A DNA stretch of 64,000 bases from an uncultured Selenomonadales bacterium (lineage in GTDB: Bacteria; Bacillota; Negativicutes; Selenomonadales; Selenomonadaceae), in contig CAMUZU010000003.1 in NCBI GenBank assembly GCA_947165295.1, positions 1 to 64,000 on the forward strand. Reading direction: 5' to 3'. The position numbers were made by a program, and so were the translations under genes. The notes beneath the pieces were generated by a model that did no database searches, was not told where the DNA came from, and worked only from the letters and a program-made list of their open reading frames with translations. The number at the start of each line of letters is the position of its first letter. Position 1 is the first letter of the stretch. Below are positions 15,276-25,623 of the stretch, in pieces.

Positions 15276-16208
15276 TTGCAGAAGTTCGAGAAATGGCAAG
15301 GCTGCGGCAACGATTTCATTTTGATTGACCGCGGCGGCACTCAGGTTGATGAACCCGACAAAATCAAATTCATGTGCGACAGGCATTTTGGTATCGGCGC
15401 GGACGGCGTGATTTACGTTTTGTCTTCGACGAAGGCGGCAACGCGCATGAGAATTTTTAACGCGGACGGCACCGAAGCCGAAATGTGCGGCAACGGTCTG
15501 CGTTGTTTCGCGAAATATCTTTTGAGCGGCTCGAAGTTCTTTTCCGACGACGCGCTTTCGGTCGAAACAGGCGCGGGCATTTTAACTGTCAGCATGAAGT
15601 ACGGGCTTGTCACCGTCGACATGGGCGAACCGATTTTCGCGGCGGACGAAATTCCCGTTGACGGCTACGGCTCGCAGAAGTTAATCGGCGAACCGATTGA
15701 AGTCGACGGCGTCACTTACAAGATGACTTGCGTGTCGATGGGCAACCCGCATTGCGTCGTTTTCGTCAAAGATATTGCGTCGGTTGACTTGGAGAAAATC
15801 GGACGCAAGTTTGAAACGCACAAAATTTTCCCGCGCAAGACGAATACCGAATTCGTTCAGCTCGTCGGCAAGGACAAGTTGCGTATGCGCGTGTGGGAAC
15901 GCGGCAGCGGCATTACTCTTGCTTGCGGAACGGGCGCATGTGCCACGGCGGTCGCGGCGAATTTGAACGGACTTACGGGCAAAAAGTCAACCGTTGTCCT
16001 TGACGGCGGCGAACTTGAAATTGATTGGCGCGAGAACAATCACATCTTCATGACGGGCGCGGCGGAGAAAGTTTACGCGGGCGAATTCAACTTCCCCGAA
16101 GAATTGACTTCACCGAAAACGTCAACGGCTTCGACGGACGCGACGACTTCGACGACTTCGACAACTTCAACTCCCGCGAAGAAGTCAACGTTCATGGACG
16201 GCTTTTGA
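15276..16208 (+). CDS. dapF: Diaminopimelate epimerase DapF
   Basis: Converts LL- to meso-diaminopimelate for peptidoglycan and lysine. The two catalytic cysteines are seen in AEMCGNGLRCFAKY and LACGTGACATAV. TTG 15276 is chosen: AGGAGG sits 8 nt upstream and the protein then starts at QKFEKWQGCGNDF as the family does. The C-terminus carries about 30 extra residues rich in Thr/Ser (SPKTSTASTDATTSTTST region) encoded by ACTTCGACG repeats; the family normally ends before this. Followed 1 bp later by gmk. Confidence 0.95.
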   Translation: MQKFEKWQGCGNDFILIDRGGTQVDEPDKIKFMCDRHFGIGADGVIYVLSSTKAATRMRIFNADGTEAEMCGNGLRCFAKYLLSGSKFFSDDALSVETGAGILTVSMKYGLVTVDMGEPIFAADEIPVDGYGSQKLIGEPIEVDGVTYKMTCVSMGNPHCVVFVKDIASVDLEKIGRKFETHKIFPRKTNTEFVQLVGKDKLRMRVWERGSGITLACGTGACATAVAANLNGLTGKKSTVVLDGGELEIDWRENNHIFMTGAAEKVYAGEFNFPEELTSPKTSTASTDATTSTTSTTSTPAKKSTFMDGF

Positions 16209-16209
16209 C

Positions 16210-16812
16210 ATGCGCGGATTGTTAATCGTCGTTTCGGGCGCAAGCGGTACCGGCAAAGGCACGGTCTGCAAAAAACTTTTAAGCGAACTGCCGAACGTTC
16301 ATTACTCGATTTCCGCGACGACACGCAAGCCGCGTCAAGGCGAAGTCGACGGCCGCGAATATTACTTCATCAGCGAAGACGACTTCAAGCAGTGGATTGC
16401 CGACGGGAAGTTTCTGGAGTACGCCGAGGTCTACGGGAATTTTTACGGCACGCCGCTGACCAAAATCGAAGAGCGTTTAAATCGCGGCGAAGACGTCCTG
16501 CTTGAAATTGACGTGCAAGGCGCGTTGAACGTCAAGCGCAAGTGTCCCGACGGCGTGTACATTTTTCTGTTGCCGCCGTCGCTGAACGAACTGAAACGTC
16601 GCATTGAAGGTCGCGGCTCCGAGACGCCAGACAGTTTGAAACGCCGACTTCAAGCCGCCGTTGCCGAAATTCAAATCGGGCGCGAATACGATTATGCCGT
16701 CGTCAACGACACTGTCGACAATGCCGCCGCCCGGATTGAAGCAATTCTTGTCGCCGAACGGTGCCGCGTCGCCCGCAACGAAGATAAGTTCAACATGGAG
16801 GTTTTTAAATGA
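16210..16812 (+). CDS. gmk: Guanylate kinase
   Basis: Phosphorylates GMP to GDP. P-loop GASGTGKGT at about residues 10-18, GMP-binding TTRKPRQGEVDGREYYF, and EIDVQGALNVK. Length 200 is normal. ATG 16210 lies 1 bp after dapF, and the stop overlaps the start of rpoZ (ATGA). The gmk-rpoZ-coaBC order is standard in Bacillota. Confidence 0.96.
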   Translation: MRGLLIVVSGASGTGKGTVCKKLLSELPNVHYSISATTRKPRQGEVDGREYYFISEDDFKQWIADGKFLEYAEVYGNFYGTPLTKIEERLNRGEDVLLEIDVQGALNVKRKCPDGVYIFLLPPSLNELKRRIEGRGSETPDSLKRRLQAAVAEIQIGREYDYAVVNDTVDNAAARIEAILVAERCRVARNEDKFNMEVFK

Positions 16813-17030
16813 AACTCAACGCAACGCCGCTTAGCATGGTCAATCCGTCGACGGACTCAATGCTCAAGCAAACTCACAGCCGTTACGCGCTGGTCGTCCT
16901 TGCGTCGAAACGTGCCCGCGAACTGTTGGAAGGCAAGCCCTGCCACGTCGAGAACCGCGCCAACAAATTCGTCACCAACGCAATGGAAGAGATCAACGAA
17001 GGCAAAATCACTTACGAGATGAAAGATTGA
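16809..17030 (+). CDS. rpoZ: RNA polymerase omega subunit
   Basis: 73 residues with the omega core: SRYALVVLASKRARELLEG, then NKFVTNAMEEINEGKI. It helps assemble RNA polymerase. Its start overlaps the gmk stop. A broken copy of the hairpin element follows the stop. Confidence 0.93.
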   Translation: MKLNATPLSMVNPSTDSMLKQTHSRYALVVLASKRARELLEGKPCHVENRANKFVTNAMEEINEGKITYEMKD

Positions 17031-17037
17031 CGCGTGT

Positions 17038-17075
17038 GTTACTTTCTTTCGGCGGCCGTCATCCGTGACGGTCTG
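17038..17075 (+). repeat. Hairpin element, internally deleted copy
   Basis: The left arm GTTACTTTCTTT runs straight into the third hairpin GGCGGCCGTCATCCGTGACGG; the right arm of hairpin A and all of hairpin B are gone. Lies between rpoZ and coaBC. Confidence 0.75.
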
Positions 17076-17098
17076 ATATTCGCGATGAGGATTGACTC

Positions 17099-18316
17099 AT
17101 GCTTGACAAAAATATTTTAATCGGCGTGACGGGCGGAATTGCGGCGTACAAGGTCGTCGAAGTCGCAAGCCGCTTGAAGAAGTCGGGCGCGAATGTCCGC
17201 GTGATGATGACGCGCCACGCAACCGAATTCGTTTCGCCGAGAACTTTTCAAGAAATTACAGGTAACGCCGTGTCCGTCGAGATGTTCGGGGACGCGGCGA
17301 ATTTTCATGTCGCGCACATTGCGCTTGCCGATTTTGCCGACGCGATTTTGATTGCGCCCGCGACGGCGAACTTTCTTGCGAAGGCGGCTCACGGCATTTG
17401 CGACGACTTGCTCACCACGACGATTGTCGCGTCCGACAAACCGCTGTTAATCGCACCGTCAATGAATACGAAAATGTTCGACAATCCCGCGACGCAAGAC
17501 AACCTGCGAATTCTGCGCGAACGCGGAGCGAAGATTTTGGAACCCGCGACGGGTGAACTTGCTTGCGGGACGAGCGGCAAAGGTCGTCTGCCCGAACCCG
17601 TCGACATCTGCGCGGCGATCGAAAAACTTTTCGCGTCGGGCACTTTGTCGGGCAAGCGAATTCTTGTGACGGCGGGCGGAACCGTCGAGGCGATTGACCC
17701 CGTGCGTTATATCGGCAACCGTTCAAGCGGACGCATGGGCTGCGAAATTGCGCGTTCAGCCGTCGACGCGGGCGCGAACGTCACGTTAATTGCGGGCAAG
17801 ATTGAAGTCACGCCGCCGCCGAATGTGAATTGCATCCGTGTCGAGTCGGCAACTCAAATGCGCGAAGAAGTCCTGAAAATTTTCGACACGGTTGACGCGG
17901 TAATAATGTCCGCCGCCGTCGCAGACTTCCGCGTCAAGAATCCGTCCGCGCAGAAAATCAAAAAGTCCGACGAAACTTTGACGCTTGAACTTGTCAAGAA
18001 CCCCGACATCTTGCGCGAACTCGGCACGCTCAAAAAGTCTCAAGTGCTGGTCGGCTTCGCGGCGGAAACTCAAAACGTTTTGGAGTACGCCAACAAAAAG
18101 CTTGTCGAAAAAAATCTTGACTTCATTGTCGCCAACGACGTGACGGCAGACGGCGCGGGCTTCGGCGTACCGACGAACATTGCTTCGATTATTTGGCGCG
18201 GCGGCAACGTCGAGAACTTCGCGAAGATGAGCAAGTCGGCTCTCGCGGACAAGATTGTCGAACGCGTCGCCGAACTTTTGAACGACAAAAAATTTTTCCC
18301 CGTGACGAACGCTTGA
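17099..18316 (+). CDS. coaBC: Bifunctional phosphopantothenoylcysteine synthetase/decarboxylase CoaBC
   Basis: Two middle steps of coenzyme A synthesis. CoaC part, residues 1-185: GVTGGIAAYK, the FMN/active-site stretch APSMNTKMFDNPATQDNL and the substrate flap ELACGTSGKGRLPEP. CoaB part: TAGGTVEAIDPVRYIGNRSS and VGFAAET. 405 residues is the usual length. Start ATG 17099 follows GATGAGG, a modest site. Confidence 0.95.
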   Translation: MLDKNILIGVTGGIAAYKVVEVASRLKKSGANVRVMMTRHATEFVSPRTFQEITGNAVSVEMFGDAANFHVAHIALADFADAILIAPATANFLAKAAHGICDDLLTTTIVASDKPLLIAPSMNTKMFDNPATQDNLRILRERGAKILEPATGELACGTSGKGRLPEPVDICAAIEKLFASGTLSGKRILVTAGGTVEAIDPVRYIGNRSSGRMGCEIARSAVDAGANVTLIAGKIEVTPPPNVNCIRVESATQMREEVLKIFDTVDAVIMSAAVADFRVKNPSAQKIKKSDETLTLELVKNPDILRELGTLKKSQVLVGFAAETQNVLEYANKKLVEKNLDFIVANDVTADGAGFGVPTNIASIIWRGGNVENFAKMSKSALADKIVERVAELLNDKKFFPVTNA

Positions 18317-18336
18317 CTTGTCACACGCAAACAAAA

Positions 18337-18370
18337 ACCGCCCGACGTATCGAGCGGTTAATTTTTTTTG
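18337..18370 (+). terminator. Intrinsic terminator after coaBC
   Basis: ACCGC-CCGACGTATCGA-GCGGT then AATTTTTTTT. Confidence 0.75.
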
Positions 18371-18380
18371 TTCGGAACGT

Positions 18381-18890
18381 TCAGTCCCACAGGATAACGT
18401 CTAAGCCCTCATTTAACTTGCTTCGACAGTTCGGGCACTTCAAGCTGTGCCTCCTGCGTTCAAAAGTTTTTTCGGTAATAAGCTTCATGTCGCCGCCGCA
18501 ATGCTTGCACGTGTGCGGGTACGCGGCAAAAGCTTTGTAATACTCGCGTAAGTCCCACGGCGCGACGTAATCGGCACCGCAGAAAGGCATCGCGATCGAC
18601 CAGCGTTGATTGGGGTCTTTCGTCGGCAATTTCTTTTTCGGCAGGTACATCGTCAAGTCGTGAACGGTTTCGTATTGCCCGCAATAAATGCACTGCGCAA
18701 GAACGAGCGAACAGTCAATCGCGCCGTCGGGGTGTTCGCGCAAGAAAGTTTGAATTCTGTCGCCGAGTTTGCCGTCGCGAGCTTCGTCCAAAGTTTCTTT
18801 ATAAACACGCGGAAACAAAAAGCCGACGCCTAAAGTTGCTTCAAGTTCGTAACCGCAGTTGTCGCAATATAATTTGTAGACTTTGCCCAT
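18381..18890 (-). CDS. Zinc-ribbon protein of unknown function
   Basis: 169 residues with three CxxC pairs plus one more: CDNCGYELE near the start, CIYCGQYET, CKHCGGDMK and CPNCRSKL at the end. These form two zinc ribbons around a middle region with no signature. ATG 18890 is preferred over an upstream in-frame start because GGAGGGG precedes it and the zinc ribbon begins at once (MGKVYKLYCDNCG). Soluble, probably nucleic-acid or protein binding. Separated by 24 bp from the PIN-TRAM gene upstream on the same strand. Confidence 0.75.
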   Translation of the reverse strand: MGKVYKLYCDNCGYELEATLGVGFLFPRVYKETLDEARDGKLGDRIQTFLREHPDGAIDCSLVLAQCIYCGQYETVHDLTMYLPKKKLPTKDPNQRWSIAMPFCGADYVAPWDLREYYKAFAAYPHTCKHCGGDMKLITEKTFERRRHSLKCPNCRSKLNEGLDVILWD

Positions 18891-18914
18891 GTCGTGCCCC
18901 TCCGTCAAAAAGCT

Positions 18915-20126
18915 CTATCGCGGTTTGGCAAAAATCATGCGCCCCGCCGACGTTTGCAATGCGCTTGTGACTTCGACGGAAATTGTGCGGCTCAAGTAGC
19001 GGTGACCGTTTTCGATAACAATCATCGTGCCGTCGTCGAGATACGCGACGCCTTGACCGGGTTCCTTGCCGTCCTTGACGACCTGCACGCGCATTGTCTC
19101 GCCGGGAATGACGACGGGCTTGACGGCGTTTGACAAGTCGTTGATGTTCAAAACCGACACGCCGCGAAGTTGGGCGACCTTGTTAAGGTTGAAGTCGTTC
19201 GTAATGATTTTGCCGCCGAGCTTTTGGGCAAGGCGCACAAGTTTGGAGTCAACCTCTTGCACGTCGTCGAAGTCAACGTTCATGATCTCAACGTCGAGCC
19301 CCGAATTCTCGCGAACTTTTTGCAACACGTCAAGCCCGCGCCGTCCGCGAACTCTGCGAAGTGTGTCCGACGAATCGGCAATGTGTTGCAGTTCTTCGAG
19401 CACGAACACGGGAATGAGCAACGTGCCTTCGAGAAAGCCGGTCTTGCAGATGTCGGCAATGCGCCCGTCGATAATGACGTTGGTGTCGAGCAACTTGTAA
19501 TTTTTGTCTTTGTCTTCCTGCAGTTTGACGAGATTGACTTTGGCTTTTTCGGCGGGCGGAGCTTCAGGTTCGGCTTGCGCGGGAGCTTCGGCGGGCTTGT
19601 CGTCCTTGGGCTTGTCGGCTTCGCGGCTGCGCAGAATTTCCTTCAACACGTGCGGAATGAACGCGAAACTGCCGGTGATTTCTTTGCGTTTCTTAATCGT
19701 AATGCGAATGCCCAGGTAACCGAGCACGATGCTGAAAATGACGGGAATGTAGTCCCCGACGAGCGGAATGCGGGCGAACGCGCTGCCCAATAAGTTCGCG
19801 ATTATAAGTCCGATTGCCAAACCGACCGCGCCTGCGATAACGTCGTTGATTGGCATTTTGCTCAGCTGTTTTTCGACGAAGGCCGTAAACTTGCCGAGCC
19901 TGCCGATAAGAAACGGCGACACGAGCATACCGACGACAATGCCGACGAGCGCGCCCGTCAAGAGGCACACCAAGCTTGCCAGCGTCAGTTCAAAAATGCC
20001 CGTTTCCGCTTGAAAGAATTCCGGATTCAGGTACGTGACCAAAAGCGGGCTTGCCAAGTGAAAACCCGCCGCGCCGATTATCGCGCACGTCAACGTAATG
20101 AAAAACTTCATCACTCTGTCAAGCAT
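18915..20126 (-). CDS. Membrane PIN-TRAM domain protein (YacL family)
   Basis: 403 residues. Four membrane helices (about 5-125), a charged Pro/Ala linker (about 165-195), a PIN nuclease domain with acidic residues (LLDTNVIIDGRIADI, VLEELQHIADSSDTLRRVRG, IITNDFNLNKVAQ), and a C-terminal TRAM domain (GETMRVQVVKDGKEPGQGVA). Likely a membrane-tethered RNase or RNA-binding protein. ATG 20126 has GGAGGTGA at ideal spacing. In many Bacillota the gene is near ispD and cysS; here it is not. Confidence 0.9.
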   Translation of the reverse strand: MLDRVMKFFITLTCAIIGAAGFHLASPLLVTYLNPEFFQAETGIFELTLASLVCLLTGALVGIVVGMLVSPFLIGRLGKFTAFVEKQLSKMPINDVIAGAVGLAIGLIIANLLGSAFARIPLVGDYIPVIFSIVLGYLGIRITIKKRKEITGSFAFIPHVLKEILRSREADKPKDDKPAEAPAQAEPEAPPAEKAKVNLVKLQEDKDKNYKLLDTNVIIDGRIADICKTGFLEGTLLIPVFVLEELQHIADSSDTLRRVRGRRGLDVLQKVRENSGLDVEIMNVDFDDVQEVDSKLVRLAQKLGGKIITNDFNLNKVAQLRGVSVLNINDLSNAVKPVVIPGETMRVQVVKDGKEPGQGVAYLDDGTMIVIENGHRYLSRTISVEVTSALQTSAGRMIFAKPR

Positions 20127-20210
20127 AAAATTCACCTCCAATCGAGTTCGCAGCAAGCCTAACATATCTTTATGAAATTTCTATGATTGACTTTTTCGGC
20201 GCAGGTTCGC

Positions 20211-20238
20211 AAAAAAAATTCCCGATCGAAGCCGGGAT
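20211..20238 (-). terminator. Intrinsic terminator of the ABC exporter operon
   Basis: On the minus strand CCCGGCTTCGATCGGG is followed by AATTTTTTTT. Confidence 0.8.
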
Positions 20239-20265
20239 TAATCGTTGAGCGTCAATCGCAACGCT

Positions 20266-20347
20266 GACCGGCCGTCGCACGATGCCGGAAGCATCGTAGC
20301 GGGCGCGTCTTTCTTTGCTACTTTCTTTCCACGCGGAAAGAAAGTAG
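20266..20347 (-). repeat. Hairpin element overlapping the ABC exporter stop
   Basis: Outer hairpin CTACTTTCTTTCC/GGAAAGAAAGTAG at 20318-20347, then a CATCGTGCG/GATGC hairpin and half of the GGCCGTC hairpin. The TAG of the ABC gene is the last three bases of the outer hairpin. Confidence 0.8.
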
Positions 20348-21805
20348 ATTTAACACTTCGTCGGCAAGACCAATCAAGCGTTCGTCGTGAGAAATTATCA
20401 GCGTGATTCGGTTTGACTTGTCGACAAGAATTTTGTCAATCAGCCCGTCGACCGCCGCCGCGTCAAGATTGTTGTCGGGCTCGTCCATAATCAAAACGTC
20501 GGCGGACTTCGCAAGCGCGGTTGAAATTGACGCCCGTCGCCGTTCGCCGCCCGAAGCCGTGTCGTTCTTGAGGAAATCTTTCTGTTCAACGACCGCAATC
20601 AAATTCCGCCGCAGGTGAATCATGTCGACTTCGCGAAGCGGCACGCCGTCGAAAAAAATTTCTCCACGTGACGGGCGAACAATCCCGCAGATCAAATTCA
20701 TCAGCGTGGACTTGCCGACACCGTTTCGACCGACGACGCAATAAATCTTCCCGCGTGTAAATCTTCGGCTGAAGTTCGTCAAAATCCGTCGTTCACCGAA
20801 ACTGAAATCCACGCCGCGAATTTCAATCGAATTGACGCGTTGCAAAATCTTCGTGCCGTTCACTTCGGGCGGCATGTTTTTTATTTCGTTGATTCGTTCG
20901 TAAGCTGCAAGCGCGTTCTGCCGACCTTGACCGAGCGTCATGAAGTAAGACACGCCGTGCATTGCGAAGGTAAAGTAACCGTTGAGCGCGACGAAATTTC
21001 CGACCGTGAGCGTCCCGTCCAAAACGTCAATCCCGCCGAGCAAGAATATCAGCACCGTGAAAATCTTCGCCGTGTTCGCGTTGCCGTAAGCGAACCAGAA
21101 TCGAACTTTCGACTCGCTCAAGCCCGCCGCGAAAAATTTTTCAAACGCACGACTGAACGCCGCCGCAAATTCTTCCTGCAGGCTGTGAAGTTTGATTCGC
21201 AGGACGTAAAAGAAATTGTCCGACAGGCTCTCGAAATATTTTGATTCGGTTTCGCGTACCGCCGTCGACAGCGCGAAAAGTTTTTTCTTCAGCGCGACGA
21301 AACCCGCCGCGTGAAGTGCCGCCGTCGCCGCGAAGATTAACAGCCACTTGCCGCCGACCGTCGCTAAAAAAATCGTCGCCATGACGAGCAACACCGCTTG
21401 AATTGCCACGTCAATCACGCTGCCGAGTACGAACGCGATCAAGTCGTCCGAATCCTTTTCGACGCGCTTGGCAAGATAAATCATGTCCGTTTGAAATTGC
21501 AAGCGTGCGCGCCACACGTCGCCCGTCAAGTCCGCGATTAACTTGTTCGTGATTCTTGCGCGAAGTTTCGTTGAGAAAATCACGTAAAACCAATTCGCCG
21601 CAAGTGACACGACGTTGAGCGTCAACAGTCCGCCGACAAAAAAATAAAGTCGCCCGACGTCGCGGGAGCTTAAGATGTCGTCGATAAATTTTGCCGACAG
21701 ATACGGCATGAGCAAATCCGCCGCCGCCGTGACGACAGCGCACAGCACGATTAACGCGAAGCCCGACTTGAAGTCGCCGATATATCGCAGGGCGAAACGA
21801 ATCAT
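20318..21805 (-). CDS. ABC exporter (fused membrane and ATPase domains), shortened ATPase
   Basis: 495 residues. Six membrane helices in residues 1-300, then an ATPase: Walker A GRNGVGKST, Q-loop AVVEQKDF, signature SGGERRRAS, Walker B VLIMDEPDNNLD, H-loop IISHDERL. Only about 7 residues lie between the Q-loop and the signature, where exporters normally have 45-60 (the helical subdomain), so coupling to the membrane part is probably altered. ATG 21805 overlaps the stop of the small zinc gene (ATGA). The last ten residues (LLSFRVERK) come from the hairpin element. With the SPASM gene upstream it looks like the export part of a peptide-modification locus. Confidence 0.85.
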   Translation of the reverse strand: MIRFALRYIGDFKSGFALIVLCAVVTAAADLLMPYLSAKFIDDILSSRDVGRLYFFVGGLLTLNVVSLAANWFYVIFSTKLRARITNKLIADLTGDVWRARLQFQTDMIYLAKRVEKDSDDLIAFVLGSVIDVAIQAVLLVMATIFLATVGGKWLLIFAATAALHAAGFVALKKKLFALSTAVRETESKYFESLSDNFFYVLRIKLHSLQEEFAAAFSRAFEKFFAAGLSESKVRFWFAYGNANTAKIFTVLIFLLGGIDVLDGTLTVGNFVALNGYFTFAMHGVSYFMTLGQGRQNALAAYERINEIKNMPPEVNGTKILQRVNSIEIRGVDFSFGERRILTNFSRRFTRGKIYCVVGRNGVGKSTLMNLICGIVRPSRGEIFFDGVPLREVDMIHLRRNLIAVVEQKDFLKNDTASGGERRRASISTALAKSADVLIMDEPDNNLDAAAVDGLIDKILVDKSNRITLIISHDERLIGLADEVLNLLSFRVERK

Positions 21806-22038
21806 TTCAGTCGCCGCTGACTTTTGCAAAACTCTGCATAACGCCGCCAATAATCGTCGAGGAATTGTTGGCGTTCAATTTTGCAACGAATTTCGTAACG
21901 TTTTAAGGCGGTTACGCCGCGACGTTTGAGTTGAGCTTTTTCGGCGCATTCGTCCGAACAATATTTATATCGCTCGTCCGACAAGTAATAAATTTCGCCG
22001 CACAACGGACACACACGCGGCTTGACGACGCTTAACAT
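21802..22038 (-). CDS. 78-aa zinc-binding protein
   Basis: Residues VCPLCGEIYYL and YKYCSDECAEKAQ give CxxC plus CxxxC, a treble-clef-like zinc site; the rest is a basic helix (YWRRYAEFCKSQRRLK). ATG 22038 follows GGAGG at 7 nt. It sits between the SPASM gene (12 bp) and the ABC gene (overlap), so all three share a transcript. Role unknown; it could be an accessory factor, and a role as precursor peptide is less likely given its zinc-site layout. Confidence 0.6.
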   Translation of the reverse strand: MLSVVKPRVCPLCGEIYYLSDERYKYCSDECAEKAQLKRRGVTALKRYEIRCKIERQQFLDDYWRRYAEFCKSQRRLK

Positions 22039-22050
22039 CACGATACCTCC

Positions 22051-22950
22051 TCAAACGGTTTTCAGTTGAGCCGACGCAATCAGCCCGTCGACAATCGCCG
22101 TGCGTTCGTATTCGCAAAAATCGCCAGCCGTGTCGAGACTGCCGGTTTCGCTGAAGTGACGAGCTTGACACGCGCCGCCGCACAAAAACTTCAAGTCGCA
22201 GGTTCGGCAACCTTCGATGCACTCGACAGTGTGAGCTTTGAACTTTTCGGCTCGCGCAGAATTGTACAGTTCGTCGAAGGACGCGTGCTTGACGTCGCCG
22301 ATTTTGAATTCGGCGTGGTGAAGCAGTTGGCACGGATACATGTCGCCCGAACACGAAATGCTGACTTCCGCGTCGCCCAACGCGCATTTGAAAATTTTCT
22401 TGCCGTGAGCGTTCAAAACGTTTTTCAAGTCCATGAACGGCACGACGCCCGCCGACTTGAGCGCGGAAAAATATTCGCCGCCCGTCAAGTGCAGGTCACT
22501 TTTGGTCTTCGCGTTGCCTAAGGGAAACAGCGGCTGAAAGATCAATCGCCCGCCGAAAATCTTCGCGGCTTTGGAAACGTCGTCGACATTTTTTTTCGTG
22601 ACGACCATTGCAAGTTTCACGTCAGCGGAAAGTTCGTCGAGTAGTTCGACGGCTTTAATCGTTCGCGCAAAACTTCCGTTGCCGCGATAGAAATCGTGCT
22701 TTGAAGCGTCGGAGCCGTCAACGCTGATTTTGAATTCGTCGAACGTGTCGACCAAAGTTTTGACGTTGTCGGCGTCAATCAGCGTGGCGTTGGTCATCAA
22801 CTTGCGTGCGAAGCCCAAACTTTTCGCATACTGTGCGACGGGCACGGTCAACGGCGACATCAACGGTTCGCCGCCCGTGAAAATAATTTCGGCGCGGGAA
22901 TTGTAACGTTTCACCGCGTCGAGAATTTTTTTGTAATCGTCGAAGGTCAA
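22051..22950 (-). pseudogene. Radical SAM/SPASM protein lacking the Fe-S motif (5' truncated)
   Basis: Residues 25-31 are FTGGEPL of the radical SAM core, followed by MTNATLID and KISVDGSD, and a C-terminal SPASM domain with cysteines in SISCSGDMYPCQ, CRTCDLKFLCGGACQA and DFCEY. The family's CxxxCxxC cluster, which should precede it by about 35 residues, is missing. The open frame upstream of the TTG at 22950 still reads CAAARVESSERLTFDDY, where the C could be the third cysteine, and then runs into the HNH gene. The gene thus appears cut within its first motif. Anaerobic SPASM enzymes modify peptides or proteins; this copy should lack activity. Confidence 0.8.
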
Positions 22951-22993
22951 CCGCTCGGAACTTTCGACTCTTGCCGCCGCGCAAGTTGTGCGC

Positions 22994-23614
22994 TCATTCG
23001 ACGTTCTGATAAGACCTGCCGTAAAAAGCGTCGCGGATTATTTTGGGCGTCACGTTGAATTTTCTGGCAAACGACTTGAAACCAAGTTCAGGGTCGCCAG
23101 GCACGCAATCACGGCGAATTTCACGGACTTGTTCAGCTGTAAATTTTGCTCTGAAGTGTTCACAGCCGATTTTACGCAAACCCGTTTCAAAAGCATGATG
23201 AATGTTTTCGGCGGGAGTGACCCACTCAAGATTCGAGACGCAATTGTTGTTTTTATCGCCGTCGATGTGATTGACTTGCCGCTTGCCTTCGGGATTCGGA
23301 ATGAACGCCTGCGCAACGAGCACGTGAACGTAATGACTTTTCGTTTTGCCGTCTTTGTAGAGCGTGACGCGCAAGTAGCCCGTATGAATGATGTCAGGTT
23401 TGATGAGTTTTGTTTTGCCTCTGTAAAGCGACCTGACACGAGCGAAATTGCTTACTTGGTATTTGCCGCCGTAATCGGCAATATCGCGCCAAATTTCATC
23501 AGGCAAGTCTTCGCAATGGCTATCAAGCTCCAAAATCAAGAATTGCAATGCGTTCCGTTCGAGCGGGCTGAGCTGTGCCGCCAGCAGGATTTTTTTCGCT
23601 TCGTCAACAGTCAT
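22994..23614 (-). CDS. NUMOD4-HNH homing-type endonuclease
   Basis: 206 residues: EIWRDIADYGGKYQVSNFAR is a NUMOD4 motif (about 45-65), VNHIDGDKNNNCVSNLEWVT the HNH core, and the C-terminal FTAEQVREIRRDCVPG with KFNVTPKIIRDAFYGRSY a DNA-binding HTH. Such nucleases nick or cut genes and spread by homing. ATG 23614 follows GAAGGAG. It ends 43 bp before the TTG of the truncated radical SAM gene, whose first motif is exactly where it joins. Its own promoter lies upstream, back to back with pckA. No intron fold was recognised around it. Confidence 0.88.
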   Translation of the reverse strand: MTVDEAKKILLAAQLSPLERNALQFLILELDSHCEDLPDEIWRDIADYGGKYQVSNFARVRSLYRGKTKLIKPDIIHTGYLRVTLYKDGKTKSHYVHVLVAQAFIPNPEGKRQVNHIDGDKNNNCVSNLEWVTPAENIHHAFETGLRKIGCEHFRAKFTAEQVREIRRDCVPGDPELGFKSFARKFNVTPKIIRDAFYGRSYQNVE

Positions 23615-23723
23615 AAACAACATCTCCTTCGATATTTGACATTGCACACGTAAACGCTTAGAATAACAACGAACTGTTTTTGATTCACGTTTTGCCGTGC
23701 GTTGTGTTGATTTGAACAAACAC

Positions 23724-23752
23724 ACTTTAGCACATAATCGGACGCGAATCAA
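23724..23752 (-). promoter_or_regulatory. Promoter for the HNH gene
   Basis: On the minus strand TTGATT, 17-bp spacer, TAAAGT. Leader of about 100 nt. Confidence 0.55.
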
Positions 23753-23784
23753 ATTTTTTTTGCGCAATCGCACGGGCTTTTTAA

Positions 23785-23813
23785 TTGACAAGCACGGCGC
23801 GAAAGTTTATTAT
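23785..23813 (+). promoter_or_regulatory. Promoter for pckA
   Basis: TTGACA, 17-bp spacer, TATTAT: near-consensus sigma-70, 42 bp before the ATG, suggesting strong expression. Confidence 0.85.
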
Positions 23814-23855
23814 CGCCTAAGCAATCAATCACAAAGTTTTACGGAGGTAATATTT

Positions 23856-25472
<1,617 letters not shown>

Positions 25473-25497
25473 TAATCAATCCGTCACATCAAAAAAA

Positions 25498-25527
25498 CCT
25501 CGTTCCCTTCGGGGAGCGGGGTTTTTT
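25498..25527 (+). terminator. Intrinsic terminator after pckA
   Basis: CCTCGTTCCC-TTCG-GGGAGCGGGG then TTTTTT. Confidence 0.92.
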
Positions 25528-25623
25528 CGTTGCGAACGTCAACACTTCTTCGGCAAGATTTACATTGACCGTGCCCGTGAGTTTGTCAACGTTCGCGACG
25601 TCGGAATAAAAAGGTTGTCGACC

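Noticed and set aside
16090..16208. Thr/Ser-rich dapF tail as a separate gene or frameshift
   Set aside because: The frame is continuous from the catalytic domain and ends 1 bp before gmk; it is simply an ACTTCGACG-repeat extension.
22994..23700. Group I intron carrying the HNH gene inside the radical SAM gene
   Set aside because: No 5' exon of the radical SAM gene is found upstream of the HNH gene, and I could not recognise conserved intron core elements.
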